The notes beneath the pieces were generated by a model. The model had not been told where the DNA came from, made no database searches, and saw only the letters and a program-made list of their open reading frames with translations. DNA of 64,000 bases from the NCBI RefSeq assembly GCF_000194155.1, contig NZ_GL877878.1:3725060-3789059 (forward strand), written 5' to 3'. Below are positions 1 through 11,084 of the stretch, one piece after another; the first letter of the stretch is position 1, and each line of letters opens with the position of its first letter. Position numbers and translations under genes: made by a program. This DNA is from Saccharopolyspora spinosa NRRL 18395. Lineage in GTDB: Bacteria; Actinomycetota; Actinomycetes; Mycobacteriales; Pseudonocardiaceae.

Positions 1-499
1 CGCCGAAGGCGGCCTTGATAGCCACCGGCAGCCCGTGCTCCTCGGCGAAAGCGACGACCTCGTCGGCGCCCGCCACCGGGTCTTTCGTCCCCGGCACCAG
101 CGGCGCCCCGGCGCGGGTCGCGATGTGCCGGGCGGTGACCTTGTCACCGAGGTCCCGGATCGACTGCGGCGACGGCCCGATCCAGATCAGGCCCGCGTCG
201 AGCACCGCCTGGGCGAACTCGGCGTTCTCCGACAGGAAGCCGTAGCCGGGGTGCACCGCGTCGGCTTCCGCGCGCTTCGCGACGTCGATGATCTTGTCGA
301 TGTTCAGGTACGACTCACCAGGTGTCGAACCGCCCAACGCGAAGGCCTCGTCGGCCAGCCGCACGAACACCGCGTCGGCGTCGGGCTCGGCGTAGACGGC
401 GACGGAGGCGATGTCCTCGTCCTTGCAGGCGCGGATCACCCGCACCGCGATCTCACCGCGGTTGGCGATCAGGACCTTGCTGATCGACGTCACGTCCAC
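1..499 (-). CDS. Acyl-CoA carboxylase biotin carboxylase subunit, N-terminal part (cut by window edge)
   Basis: The reverse strand encodes the start of an ATP-grasp biotin carboxylase. The first residues include [19 protein letters not shown], followed by [17 protein letters not shown], both hallmarks of the biotin carboxylase N-terminal domain. It would carboxylate biotin on a carrier domain for the acyl-CoA carboxylase complex in the cytoplasm. The GTG at 499 is chosen because GAGGAG lies about nine bases upstream; a second GTG at 493 is possible. In actinobacteria this subunit is usually fused to a biotin carrier domain, but that part lies outside the window. It sits downstream of the beta and epsilon subunit genes on the same strand, so the three probably form an operon. 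Confidence 0.9.
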   Translation of the reverse strand, partial: MDVTSISKVLIANRGEIAVRVIRACKDEDIASVAVYAEPDADAVFVRLADEAFALGGSTPGESYLNIDKIIDVAKRAEADAVHPGYGFLSENAEFAQAVLDAGLIWIGPSPQSIRDLGDKVTARHIATRAGAPLVPGTKDPVAGADEVVAFAEEHGLPVAIKAAFG

Positions 500-568
500 A
501 GTGGTCAACTCCTCATTTCCCGGCGCGACGCCGGACGGCTGGCGAAATCTTGTTGGCGGGCAACGACA

Positions 569-817
569 TCAGCCCGGCAGGGCCGAAGCGCGCCAGGAGT
601 GCGGGCCGGGGCGCAGCGGGCGGGGGACCGCCGGGTGCCGCAGCGCAGCGGCCGGGTCGCCCCACAGCGACATCGGCCGCTGCTTCGGCTGCGCCACGGA
701 CTTCGCGGCGGCTAGGCCGGTCAGCGCCGCGGTCAGCGCGGCGATCTCGGCGTCGTCGGGATTGCCGCGCACGATGCGCAGCACCGGTCGCTGGTCCGGC
801 GTCACGTCGTGGCTCAT
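569..817 (-). CDS. Acyl-CoA carboxylase epsilon subunit
   Basis: A protein of 82 residues containing VLRIVRGNPDDAEIAALTAAL and ending in a GPHSWRASALPG-type tail. Both are typical of the small epsilon subunit that actinobacterial acyl-CoA carboxylases use to tether the biotin carboxylase and carboxyltransferase subunits. The start at 817 has AGGAGG seven bases upstream. It lies 28 bases after the carboxyltransferase stop and upstream of the biotin carboxylase gene, which is the expected order for a working complex. Family members are short and poorly conserved, but the two end motifs and the context make the call firm. Confidence 0.88.
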   Translation of the reverse strand: MSHDVTPDQRPVLRIVRGNPDDAEIAALTAALTGLAAAKSVAQPKQRPMSLWGDPAAALRHPAVPRPLRPGPHSWRASALPG

Positions 818-845
818 CGGGCACCTCCTCGCGGGTGGGACGACG

Positions 846-2492
846 TCACAGCGGGATGTTGCCGTGCTTCTTCGCGGGCAGGCTGGCGCGCTTGTCGCGG
901 AGCATCCGCAGCGACCGCGCCACGTACCCGCGGGTGTAGGACGGTGGGATCACCGAGTCGACGTAGCCGCGTTCGGCGGCCACGTACGGGTTGCAGAGGG
1001 TGTCCTCGTACTCCTGCTGCAACTGCGCGCGCACGGCCTCGACGTCCTCGCCGTTGTCCGCCGCCTCCGCCAGCTGCCGCCGGTGCAGGATGTTCACCGC
1101 GCCCTGCGCCCCCATCACCGCGATCTGCGCGGTCGGCCACGCCAGGTTGACGTCGGCCCCCAGGTGCTTCGAGCCCATCACGTCGTAGGCGCCGCCGTAG
1201 GCCTTGCGGGTGATCACGGTGACCAGCGGGACGGTCGCCTCGGCGTAGGCGTACAGCAGCTTCGCGCCGCGCCGGATGATGCCGTTCCACTCCTGGTCGG
1301 TGCCCGGCAGGAAGCCCGGTACGTCCACGAAGGTCAGCACCGGGATGTTGAAGGCGTCGCAGGTGCGCACGAACCGCGCGGCCTTCTCGCTGGCGTCGAT
1401 GTCCAGGGTGCCGGCGAACTGGGTGGGCTGGTTGGCCACCACACCCACCGGGTGGCCCTCGATGCGCCCGTAGCCGGTGATGATGTTCGGTGCGAACAGC
1501 GCCCCGACCTCCAGGAACTCCTCGTCGTCCGCGACGCGGGAGATGACCTCGTGCATGTCGTAGGGCTGGTTCGGCGAGTCCGGGATCAGCGCGTCCAGCT
1601 CGCGGTCGGCGTCTGTGATCGACTCGGCGACCGAGCCGGTGCCCGCGTCGGTGTCGGTGCCCTCGAACACCGGCGCCTCGGCCAGGTTGTTGCTGGGCAG
1701 GAACGACAGCAGCTCCTTGACGTAGGCGATGGCGTCCGCCTCGTCGGTGGCCAGGTAGTGCGCGTTGCCGGAGCGCGAGTTGTGGGTGCGCGCGCCGCCG
1801 AGCTCCTCGAAGGTCACGTCCTCGCCGGTGACCGTCTTGATCACGTCCGGGCCGGTGATGAACATGTGCGAGGTCTGGTCGACCATCACGGTGAAGTCGG
1901 TGATCGCCGGGGAGTACACCGCGCCGCCCGCGCACGGGCCCATGATCAGCGAGATCTGCGGGATGACGCCGGAGGCGTGGGTGTTGCGCTTGAAGATCTC
2001 GGCGTACAGGCCGAGCGCGGCGACGCCCTCCTGGATGCGCGCGCCGCCGGAATCGTTGATGCCGATCAGCGGGCAGCCGGTCTTCAGCGCCAGGTCCATG
2101 ACCTTGACGATCTTCTCGCCGAACACCTCGCCCAACGACCCGCCGAAGACGGTGAAGTCCTGGGAGAACACGCACACCTTGCGGCCGTCGACGGTGCCGT
2201 AGCCGGTCACCACGCCGTCGCCGTAGGGGCGGTTCGCGTCCATGCCGAAGTTCGTGGAGCGGTGCCGCGCGTGCTCGTCGAGCTCCACGAACGAACCCGG
2301 GTCCAGCAGCATGTCGATGCGTTCGCGGGCGGTGTTCTTGCCCTTCGCGTGCTGCTTGGCAACCGCGCGCGCCGAGCCGGCGTGCACCGCCTCATCATTC
2401 CGCCGGTACAGATCCGCCAGCTTGCCGGCGGTCGTGTGGATGTCCGGCACGTCAACCGGCGGCTGACCGACCGGCTCCGTCGCGCTGCTCAT
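846..2492 (-). CDS. accD5: Acyl-CoA carboxylase carboxyltransferase beta subunit (propionyl-CoA carboxylase type)
   Basis: A 548-residue carboxyltransferase, the usual length for AccD5/PccB. It transfers the carboxyl group from biotin to acetyl- or propionyl-CoA to make malonyl- or methylmalonyl-CoA for fatty acid or polyketide synthesis. Visible motifs are [17 protein letters not shown] near the N-terminus, the oxyanion-hole stretches [15 protein letters not shown] and [13 protein letters not shown], and [11 protein letters not shown] with [14 protein letters not shown] in the C-terminal crotonase half. It is the first gene of the carboxylase cluster. birA is often divergent upstream in relatives but is absent here. 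The symbol rests on similarity to the AccD5 class; substrate choice cannot be read from sequence alone. Confidence 0.93.
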   Translation of the reverse strand: MSSATEPVGQPPVDVPDIHTTAGKLADLYRRNDEAVHAGSARAVAKQHAKGKNTARERIDMLLDPGSFVELDEHARHRSTNFGMDANRPYGDGVVTGYGTVDGRKVCVFSQDFTVFGGSLGEVFGEKIVKVMDLALKTGCPLIGINDSGGARIQEGVAALGLYAEIFKRNTHASGVIPQISLIMGPCAGGAVYSPAITDFTVMVDQTSHMFITGPDVIKTVTGEDVTFEELGGARTHNSRSGNAHYLATDEADAIAYVKELLSFLPSNNLAEAPVFEGTDTDAGTGSVAESITDADRELDALIPDSPNQPYDMHEVISRVADDEEFLEVGALFAPNIITGYGRIEGHPVGVVANQPTQFAGTLDIDASEKAARFVRTCDAFNIPVLTFVDVPGFLPGTDQEWNGIIRRGAKLLYAYAEATVPLVTVITRKAYGGAYDVMGSKHLGADVNLAWPTAQIAVMGAQGAVNILHRRQLAEAADNGEDVEAVRAQLQQEYEDTLCNPYVAAERGYVDSVIPPSYTRGYVARSLRMLRDKRASLPAKKHGNIPL

Positions 2493-2783
2493 GCAACCAA
2501 CCCGTCCTCGTTACCTGCTCAGCTCCAGTGTCGGCCGCCCACCCGCGGCGTTCCAGGCTCGGACGCGGTCATCACGCGGCGCACGAGGCCAACTGGTCAT
2601 TCTAGCGCTGGGTGCGCACGCGGGAGCAGACCAACTCTTCGCGGAGCGTAGTTCGGCCCGCCCTTCGAAGTCAATCTCGAAGTGAGCAACCCCTAGCCCA
2701 TCCCCGATCCACACAAACCTGCCTGCTGCAGAGATTGAGGCTTAAGTGAATAGCTGGTAGCAGGCTAGGGCAACGGTGGTCGA

Positions 2784-3977
2784 TCACACGGCCGAGGCCG
2801 GGGTGTCCAGCATCAGCGCCGACCCGATCCGCGACAGCGCATCGACGTCGCGCACCGAGCCGGTGCGAGCCATGTCGTTGGCCGCCGTCAAAGCCGCCTG
2901 CACCAGGATCCGGGAACGCACCGGGTCGAGCTCCGGCCGCGCCTCGCACAGCAGCCCGACCCACTCGGCGACGTAGGCGTGCTGGGTCTGCCGCGCCCGG
3001 TGCCGCTCCGCGTCCGGCAGGTGGTTGACCTCGCTGACCAGGATGTCGATGAACCGGCCGTGGTCGAAGGCGAACGTGATGTAGGAGCGCAGCAGCTCGC
3101 GCAGCGCGTCGTCGGCGGCCGGGGTGTTGGCCAGGATCCGTTCGAGCTCGACCTCCAGCCACGCGTTGCCGCGGGTGATCACGGTGCCGAGCAGTTCCTG
3201 CTTGCTGGCGAAGTAGTTGTACAGGCTGGGCCCGGCGATGCCGGCCGCCGCGCCGACGTCCTCGGTCGTCACCTCGGTGTAGCCGGCGTCGGAGAACAGC
3301 CGCATCGCCGCGGACAGCAGCAGCCGACGCCGGGAGGCGCGCCCGGCGAACAGGGCGGACCGCTGGTCGGAGTAGGCCGCGCGGTGGTCGGCGAACCGCT
3401 GTGGCGGCTGCGTCCCGATGACGACCACCGTGGCCCGCAGCAGCTGCTCGAACTCGCGCCGGGGCAGGTCCACCTGGTGGTAGGAAGGGCTGGTCAGGAC
3501 GCTGAACATGCACCACGCGCGGAACCGGGCGTCCTCCCCGGTCAGCTCGGGCCGGAAGGCGCGCGCCACCTCGGCTAGCCCGCTGGCGACGCCGCGCAGC
3601 TCTTCACGCAGCACGTCGCGCTGATCCTCCGGCAGGTGCCGGGCTTCGCGCTGCCACAGCACGCCCAGCTGGCGGTGGTCCAGCGCGGCGGCGGCGAGCT
3701 GCGCGACCACCTCGTCGAGGTCCCGGTCGGCCACCTGCGCGGCGATCGAGCTGAACGGGTGGAGCTCGTCGAGCACCACCCGGGTGAGCAACTGCTGCTT
3801 GCCCGCGAAGTGCCGGTACAGCGCCGACGACCCAACCCCGACTGCCTCGGCGATGTCGCTCATCCCGACCCGCGCGTAGCCGAGCCGGTAGAACAGGTCT
3901 GCGGCAGCCGCGGTGATCAGCGCCCGGCGGTTGCGGGGGCGCGTGTTGCGAGCAGGTGGATTGCTCACCTCAGCCAT
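2784..3977 (-). CDS. TetR-family regulator with two tandem TetR units
   Basis: A 397-residue protein containing two complete TetR modules. The first helix-turn-helix reads LFYRLGYARVGMSDIAEAVGVGSSALYRHFAGK near residues 20-60. The second reads LFSDAGYTEVTTEDVGAAAGIAGPSLYNYFASK near residue 225. Each is followed by a helical ligand-binding-like region. The start at 3977 is preferred because GGGGAGG lies just upstream; a longer frame to 4166 has no such support and its extra residues look non-coding. Double-TetR proteins occur in mycobacteria and relatives, often near lipid-metabolism genes. It lies about 290 bases upstream of accD5 on the same strand, so control of acyl-CoA carboxylation is possible but unproven. 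Confidence 0.88.
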   Translation of the reverse strand: MAEVSNPPARNTRPRNRRALITAAAADLFYRLGYARVGMSDIAEAVGVGSSALYRHFAGKQQLLTRVVLDELHPFSSIAAQVADRDLDEVVAQLAAAALDHRQLGVLWQREARHLPEDQRDVLREELRGVASGLAEVARAFRPELTGEDARFRAWCMFSVLTSPSYHQVDLPRREFEQLLRATVVVIGTQPPQRFADHRAAYSDQRSALFAGRASRRRLLLSAAMRLFSDAGYTEVTTEDVGAAAGIAGPSLYNYFASKQELLGTVITRGNAWLEVELERILANTPAADDALRELLRSYITFAFDHGRFIDILVSEVNHLPDAERHRARQTQHAYVAEWVGLLCEARPELDPVRSRILVQAALTAANDMARTGSVRDVDALSRIGSALMLDTPASAV

Positions 3978-4139
3978 CGCCGCCTCCCCTGTTCGCCCAG
4001 CACAGCGAGCATACTTGCGCACCGCGTTCGGCCGACGTGAGCGCCGCATGGCGGACAGCACTCCACCGGAGATCATCGGCGAAACCACCTTCCGGCAACG
4101 GTTTTCCACCGCAAGCTCAACCACGAAACTCCGCACCCA

Positions 4140-4265
4140 TGAACTGGGCTCGCTCGCCGACGTCAAAACTGGCGCATCCTCACCCGCCTACGCATGCACA
4201 CCCACAACGCCACCCGCCTACTACGAGCCCTGCTCGTGCTGACCAACCTCGAAATCACCCGCTGA
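4140..4265 (+). pseudogene. C-terminal scrap of a transposase (IS5/IS4-like)
   Basis: One forward frame ends with NWRILTRLRMHTHNATRLLRALLVLTNLEITR followed by a stop at 4263-4265. This resembles the C-terminal tail of DDE transposases of the IS5/IS4 type. No N-terminal portion, start codon or terminal repeat is visible, and the frame is open only over this tail. The 339-bp gap from 3978 to 4316 otherwise shows nothing recognisable. Family assignment is tentative. Confidence 0.4.
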
Positions 4266-4316
4266 CAACGATCAAGAAAAATGATCATGCCCCCGACCCG
4301 GCCCACACACCACCGA

Positions 4317-5693
4317 TCACCAACGCCAGCGGGTCAGCGCGGCGAGCTCCGCAGGCGAGGTGTCGGCGAATCGCTCCGCCTCGGCTCGGCGAACCGTGAG
4401 CATCGCGTCGTGCAGTTCCTTGCCCAGAGCGTCCGCCAGCACCGCAGACTCCTCCAGCGCATCGGCCGCTTCCGCCGCGTTCGTGGGCAGCCGGTTGATT
4501 GCCGCCGCAGCGCGTTCGTCGTCGGACAGGGCCGCCGGGTCGCCGGTGATCTCCGCGGGCAGCCGCAGTTCCTCGCGCACGCCCGCGAGCCCCGCCGCCA
4601 GCACCGCGCCGACGACCAGGTACGGATTCGCGGTGGCGTCGAAGCACTTCACCTCGGCGTTCGCGGCCCACTGCTCGGTGCCGGTCGTGCCGGTGATCAG
4701 CCGCAGCGCCGCCTCCCGCGTCTCCCTGCCCCACACCTGCCACACCCCGGCCCAGCGGGACGGCTCCAGCCGCAGGAAGCTCGCCGGGTTGCCGCCGCCG
4801 ATCGCCTGTAGCGCGGGGAGTTCCCGCAGCACACCGGCCAGGAACGCCTCCCCGGGAGGCCGCAGGCCGTAGCGCCCCGGGCCGTCCGCGAGCAGGTTGC
4901 CGTCCGCACCGTGCACGGACAGGTGCAGATGTGCGCCGGAGCCCGCCCCGCCGGGCACCAGGCAGGGCGCGAAACTCGCGCGCCAGCCGTGGCGGCGCGA
5001 GACCGCGCGCACGGTGTGCCGCACAAGCAGGGCGTCGTCGGCGGCACCGAGCGGATCCTTGGCTGCCACGGACAATTCGAGCTGGCCGAGCGCGTATTCG
5101 GGGTGGAATTGCTGCACGTCAAGCCCCTGCTCGCGCAGCGCGGCGACCAGTTCGAGCGCGTAGTCGGCCGTCGCCTCCAGGCGCACCTGGCCGTAGCCGG
5201 GCCCGGTGAAGGCCGGGACGAACTCCTCCGCGTCGGGTGCGCCCAGCGCCCATTCGTGCTCGAAGGCGGCGAGGGCGGTCAGTCCGGCATCCGCGGCGGC
5301 CCGCACCTGGCGAGCCGCGAACGCCCGCTGGCAGGCGACGAACGGCTGCCCGTCCTGACCGAACTTGTCGGCAGGTGCCCATGCCCAGCCCGGTAGCGCC
5401 GCCAACCGCACCAGCCGGTCGAGGTCGGGCATCAGCCGCAGGTCGCCGTCCGGTCCGCCGAGGTAGCGGCCCCGCACCATCGCGTCGTCGAAGGTGAAAG
5501 TCTCGAAGCACGGCGAGGCCCCGACGCCGTACCGCGCCGCGGCGACCAACCGGTCCAGCGGAACCGCCTTGACCCGGACGTTCCCGGCGTTGTCCACAAA
5601 GGACATCTCGACCATCTCGACGCCCTCGCCGCGCAACCTCGCGACATCGCCGGCCAACCCCGCCCGCTCGGCCCCCGGAATCCGCTCACTCAT
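4317..5693 (-). CDS. Glutamine synthetase-like protein
   Basis: A 458-residue member of the glutamine synthetase family (ATP-dependent amide ligase). The N-terminal beta-grasp domain shows EMVEMSFVDNAGNVRVKAVPLDRL. The catalytic domain shows FEHEWAL, GSGAHLHLSVHG, GGGNPASFLRLEPSRWAGVW and EVKCFDATANPYLVVGAVLAAG, which match the metal-, ammonium- and nucleotide-binding regions. The sequence departs from GlnA type I, so it more likely gamma-glutamylates an amine, polyamine or amino alcohol than ammonia. The start at 5693 (MSERIPG) matches the conserved domain onset; an extension to 5756 adds unlikely residues. No partner gene is adjacent, so the substrate remains unknown. Confidence 0.85.
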   Translation of the reverse strand: MSERIPGAERAGLAGDVARLRGEGVEMVEMSFVDNAGNVRVKAVPLDRLVAAARYGVGASPCFETFTFDDAMVRGRYLGGPDGDLRLMPDLDRLVRLAALPGWAWAPADKFGQDGQPFVACQRAFAARQVRAAADAGLTALAAFEHEWALGAPDAEEFVPAFTGPGYGQVRLEATADYALELVAALREQGLDVQQFHPEYALGQLELSVAAKDPLGAADDALLVRHTVRAVSRRHGWRASFAPCLVPGGAGSGAHLHLSVHGADGNLLADGPGRYGLRPPGEAFLAGVLRELPALQAIGGGNPASFLRLEPSRWAGVWQVWGRETREAALRLITGTTGTEQWAANAEVKCFDATANPYLVVGAVLAAGLAGVREELRLPAEITGDPAALSDDERAAAAINRLPTNAAEAADALEESAVLADALGKELHDAMLTVRRAEAERFADTSPAELAALTRWRW

Positions 5694-5863
5694 GCTCGCC
5701 ACGTTATCCGGCGGCGCACGCAAAAAGGGCACCACAGACGAGCATTCCGCCCGCACCCCACGTTCGGGTGAAGTGTGAAGGGAGATCAGTTCTGGTTTCG
5801 GGAAACCGAGCAGCCGAGGCGGCGGGATGGGCGAGCGCGCCGCTACGCGGGCTGCGTGCGGAT

Positions 5864-6475
5864 TCAGTTCTGGGTCTGGGACAGGAGTTGCTCGAAGGGG
5901 ATCGGTTCGTCGAAGGCATCGGGCCGGGGCGGGGCCGGGCGGCGGTCGACGAGGGCCGCGAACTCACTCGCCGCCCGGTCGATCCGGTCGGCCAGGGCCG
6001 CGCCGTCGCCCGATGAACCCCAGTCCTCCGACGCCGCGTACACGGCCGTCGGCACGACCACCGCCCGCAGGTAGCTGAACATCGGGCGCATCGCGTGCTC
6101 CAGCGCCAGCGAGTGGCGCGACGACCCGCCGGTGGCGCCGATCAGCACCGGCTTGCCGACCAGCGATTCGTTGTCCACCACGTCGAAGAACGACTTGAAC
6201 AGCCCGCTGTAGGACGCCTGGAAGATCGGCGTCACCGCGATCAGCCCGTCGGCCGCGGCCACCTGGTCGAGCACCTTCCGCAGCTCACCGCCGGGGAAGC
6301 CGGTGACCAGGTTGTTCGCCACGTCCTTGGCGTGGTCGCGCAACTCCACGACCTCGATCTGCGGCGGGCCGGCCAGCGCACGGCCGGTCGCCGCGGCCAG
6401 CCGGTCGGCCAGCAGCCGCGTCGACGACGGCTGGCTCAGGCCCGCCGAGAGCACGACCAGGTTCCGTTCGCTCAT
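5864..6475 (-). CDS. NADPH-dependent FMN reductase, CE1759 type
   Basis: A 203-residue flavodoxin-like flavin reductase. It begins VVLSAGLSQPSSTRLLADRLA, the phosphate-binding loop of the FMN reductase fold, and contains VTPIFQASYSGLFKSFFDVVD and GKPVLIGATGGSSRHSLALEHAMRPMFSYL. It would supply reduced FMN to a partner monooxygenase in the cytoplasm. Its ATG overlaps the stop of the upstream LLM gene by four bases, so the two are translationally coupled. The pairing matches the CE1758/CE1759 arrangement known in corynebacteria and relatives. Confidence 0.88.
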   Translation of the reverse strand: MSERNLVVLSAGLSQPSSTRLLADRLAAATGRALAGPPQIEVVELRDHAKDVANNLVTGFPGGELRKVLDQVAAADGLIAVTPIFQASYSGLFKSFFDVVDNESLVGKPVLIGATGGSSRHSLALEHAMRPMFSYLRAVVVPTAVYAASEDWGSSGDGAALADRIDRAASEFAALVDRRPAPPRPDAFDEPIPFEQLLSQTQN

Positions 6476-7569
6476 TTCGCTGCCTTCGCCTTCTTCGCTT
6501 CCTTCGCGGCCAGCAGCGACGCGTGCGTCGGGGCGTCCGGCACGTGCGCGGGCCGCATCGACTCGAATTCCTTGCGCAGCACCGGAACGACCTCGTCACC
6601 AAGCAGGTCGAGCTGTTCCAGGACGGTCTTCAGCGGCAGCCCCGCATGATCCATCAGGAACAGCTGGCGCTGGTAGTCGCCGACGTACTCGCGGAAGCCC
6701 AGCGTCCGGTCGATGACCTCCTGCGGGCTGCCCACCGTCAGCGGCGTCTGCTCGGTGAACTCCTCCAGCGACGGCCCGCCGCCGTACACCGGCGCGTGGT
6801 CGAAGTACGGCCGGAACTCGCGGACCGCGTCCTGGGAGTTCTTGCGCATGAACACCTGGCCGCCGAGGCCGACGATCGCCTGGTCCGCCGAGCCATGCCC
6901 GTAGTGCTCGAACCGCCGCCGGTACAGCTCGACCATCCGCTGGGTGTGCTCCTGGGGCCAGAAGATGTTGTTGTGGAAGAAGCCGTCGCCGTAGTAGGCG
7001 GCCTGCTCGGCGATCTCCGGGCTGCGGATCGAGCCGTGCCAGACGAACGGCGGCACGCCGTCCAGCGGCCGCGGGGTCGAGGTGAACGACTGCAGCGGGG
7101 TGCGGAACTTGCCCTCCCAGTCGACCACGTCTTCCCGCCACAACCGGTGCAGCAGGTGGTAGTTCTCGATGGCCAGCGGGATGCCCTGGCGGATGTCCTG
7201 GCCGAACCACGGGTACACCGGCCCGATGTTGCCGCGGCCCATCATCAGGTCGACCCGGCCGTCGGCCAGGTGCTGCAGCATCGCGAAGTCCTCGGCGATC
7301 TTGACCGGGTCGTTCGTGGTGATCAGCGTGGTCGAGGTGGACAGGATCAGCCGCTCGGTGCGGGCCGCGACGTAGCCGAGCATGGTCGTCGGCGAGGACG
7401 GCACGAAGGGCGGGTTGTGGTGTTCGCCGGTGGCGAAGACATCGAGCCCGATCTCCTCCGCCTTGAGCGCGATCCGCACCAGGGCCTTGATTCGCTCGGC
7501 CTCGGAGGGCGTGCGGCCGTTGGTCGGGTCGATTGTGACGTCACCGACCGTGAAGATCCCGAACTGCAT
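6472..7569 (-). CDS. LLM-class flavin-dependent oxidoreductase, CE1758 type
   Basis: A 365-residue luciferase-like monooxygenase in the bacterial luciferase TIM-barrel fold. Visible family motifs are FATGEHHNPPFVPSSPTTML, LADGRVDLMMGRGNIGPVYPWFG and GVPPFVWHGSIRSPEIAEQAAYYGDGFF. It would use reduced FMN and oxygen to oxidise an unknown substrate. The start at 7569 (MQFGIFTVGDV) is supported by GGGAG just upstream and by the domain onset. The C-terminus is a lysine/alanine-rich tail (AAKEAKKAKAAK). It is the first gene of a two-gene operon with the FMN reductase that would feed it. Confidence 0.9.
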   Translation of the reverse strand: MQFGIFTVGDVTIDPTNGRTPSEAERIKALVRIALKAEEIGLDVFATGEHHNPPFVPSSPTTMLGYVAARTERLILSTSTTLITTNDPVKIAEDFAMLQHLADGRVDLMMGRGNIGPVYPWFGQDIRQGIPLAIENYHLLHRLWREDVVDWEGKFRTPLQSFTSTPRPLDGVPPFVWHGSIRSPEIAEQAAYYGDGFFHNNIFWPQEHTQRMVELYRRRFEHYGHGSADQAIVGLGGQVFMRKNSQDAVREFRPYFDHAPVYGGGPSLEEFTEQTPLTVGSPQEVIDRTLGFREYVGDYQRQLFLMDHAGLPLKTVLEQLDLLGDEVVPVLRKEFESMRPAHVPDAPTHASLLAAKEAKKAKAAK

Positions 7570-7789
7570 GTGAACTCCCTCGCTGGCCAGATCCCGCCCT
7601 TTTAGTACGAAATTCAACTACTTCCACGAACGATTCTGTCCTGCGAGTTATTCCCCGGTGCGTGCCCTACCGCCCCGACGGGACGCACGTCACACCAAGT
7701 CCCATCGCTCGCACCGACACACCGCCGCATGTCGGGTCCACCGGAGCCCCATTCCAGTCCGGGGTGCTGCTACAACCTGCTTGGCTTCG

Positions 7790-7973
7790 TCTTTGAAGCG
7801 GCGCAGCCGCTTAGCCCACCCAGGCAACTCAAACCCGCTGGTTCTCAGACTGTGCCCACTCCGTCGGGGCTCTTGGCGAAGCCAGTCCCCGATGCCGCGT
7901 ATTGGACATGCACAAATCGGGGATCCTGGAGACCAGACGGCGTCTGAGGTTCCGCCACGCACCGCCACGCAAG
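7790..7973 (+). repeat. Dispersed hairpin element, copy A
   Basis: First of four related intergenic elements (others at 21901-22058, 24829-24921 and 32140-32300, all in the same orientation). Shared parts are a 5' section containing TTAGCCCACC, the string GGTTCTCAG, a loop GCCGCGTATTGGACATGCAC, and the 3' end GCACCGCCACGCAAG. In this copy the outer arms are CTCAGAC (7844-7850) and GTCTGAG (7942-7948). The inner arms are CCCCGAT (7887-7893) and ATCGGGG (7916-7922), framing a 22-base loop. The middle of the 5' half differs from copies B and D. The element ends 24 bases before the recQ start and fills most of the 7570-7997 gap. Confidence 0.8.
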
Positions 7974-7997
7974 ACGAAGTCGGAGACAGGTTCTAAA

Positions 7998-9848
<1,851 letters not shown>

Positions 9849-9882
9849 TCCGCTACGAGGCGAGGTGTTCGAGGATCAGCAC

Positions 9883-9909
9883 CTGGGCTTCGCCGACGAC
9901 GAAGCCCAG
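9883..9909 (+). terminator. Hairpin after recQ
   Basis: A perfect ten-base stem, CTGGGCTTCG at 9883-9892 and CGAAGCCCAG at 9900-9909, with a seven-base loop, 35 bases past the recQ stop. There is no T-run on either side. It could act as a weak or factor-assisted terminator for recQ, or be the remains of coding DNA: the reverse strand here reads HLIATGTVLGFVVGEAQVLILEHLAS before a stop, which looks like a decayed C-terminus. Confidence 0.4.
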
Positions 9910-10027
9910 CACGGTGCCGGTGGCGATGAGGTGCCACCGGCGTACAGGGTCGTCGCGCGCCTCCTCACACCCGGTCGTCGCTGATCGTTGCTGGAGTCCG
10001 GCCATCTGCTCCCGCTGCAACGGGTAG

Positions 10028-10402
10028 GACGCGTTTCCTCGGCTGTCCGGTGTTGTGTTCCGGGTTCGACGCCTCGTCGAGCAGGTTCCGGAATTCGGTG
10101 TCCACAATGGCCAGTTTCGCGCCGCTGTGTTCGAGGATGAACCCGATCTCCGGCGCGGCCAAGCGGATGTTCGGCGCGACCGGCACCGCGCCGGCCAACG
10201 GCACCCCGTAGTGCGCCTCCAGCAGCACGTCCGTGTTGGGCGACAGGAGAGTGAAGGGGTCACCTGGCCGAACTCCTTGCGCGGCAAGCATTCCGGCGAG
10301 CTGCTGGGCGTGACCCCAGAACTCCGCGTAGGTGTAGCGCTGCGCGCCGTCGACCACCGCCGGGCGATCGGCGAACACCGTCCGCCGCGCGCTCCAAAAA
10401 GG
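10028..10402 (-). pseudogene. N-terminal fragment of an AMP-binding (acyl-CoA) synthetase
   Basis: The reverse strand encodes FADRPAVVDGAQRYTYAEFWGHAQQLAGMLAAQGVRPGDPFTLLSPNTDVLLEAHYGVPLAGAVPVAPNIRLAAPEIGFILEHSGAKLAIVDTEFRNLL. This is the opening of the acyl-CoA synthetase / fatty-acid ligase family. A frameshift separates it from the preceding FLERA-like segment near 10385. The protein stops after about 120 residues, so the ATP-binding P-loop and catalytic lysine regions are missing. It is non-functional unless the rest lies elsewhere. It begins a run of decayed genes. Confidence 0.75.
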
Positions 10403-10541
10403 ACATCGGCGACAGTTACCGAGACGCGATACCGCTCACCAACGCGCCCTCCCGACCAGTTCCGGAACACTCCGCGCCGGGCCGCGCCCCGGCGGGTGCC
10501 CCCGGAGCATGATCACGTCACCCAGGGAAAGCGAGAGTCGT

Positions 10542-11023
10542 TCAGAAGGCGAAGCCGCCGGGCTTGCCGTTGCGGTCGGCCAGCAGACCCGCGAGGGTCG
10601 CGATGGCGATCTCCGGTGGAGTGCGGGAACCGATGTTCAGGCCGATCGGCCGGCACACCCGCCCGATCTCGGCATCCGGGACGCCGAGCTCCCGGAGCGC
10701 GGCCACGTGCGGGCCGACGTGGCGCGGGTTGCCCATGATGCCCACCCAGCGGACGTCGCGCTTCAACACGTCCCGCAGCACCGGACCAAGTTCCGGGCGG
10801 TGGTGGTCGGTGACCACCACGTCCGCGTCGGCCCCCAGATCCGGCACCGCCGAAACCGCGTCGAGCCCGGCCGCGCGCTCGGCGTCCGGCTCGACCAGCA
10901 ACGTCCGGAAGCCGAGGTCCCGGCCGTAGCGCAGCAGGAAAAAACCGCCACCAGCGCGCGGCCACCAGTAGCTGGGTCCGGAACTTCACCGTGCGCCACC
11001 GCGCACGCAGAATCCTCGGTCAT
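10542..11023 (-). pseudogene. XdhC/CoxI-type accessory protein, frameshifted
   Basis: The C-terminal frame reads FLLRYGRDLGFRTLLVEPDAERAAGL, then RDVRWVGIMGNPRHVGPHVAALRELGVPDAEIGRVCRPIGLNIGSRTPPEIAIATLAGLLAD. This is the Rossmann domain of XdhC-family proteins, which help insert molybdenum cofactor into xanthine-dehydrogenase-type enzymes. An ATG at 11023 (MTEDSACAVAHGEVPDPATGGRALVAVF) lies in another frame. The frames meet at a run of six A's (10939-10944, plus strand), so a slippage frameshift is likely; a few residues of the usual linker also seem lost. A sequencing error at the homopolymer cannot be excluded. A molybdoenzyme remnant lies at 24.5 kb and an intact one at 34-36 kb. Confidence 0.75.
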
Positions 11024-11084
11024 CCACCCAGTGTGCCAGCCGCGCACGGCCGGGACCACATCCCCAGTTGGTCCGATGTGGACG

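Noticed and set aside
411..2651. A 746-codon plus-strand frame over the carboxylase genes
   Set aside because: It is the antisense shadow of accD5 and its neighbour, rich in V/D/H/R strings and without family features.
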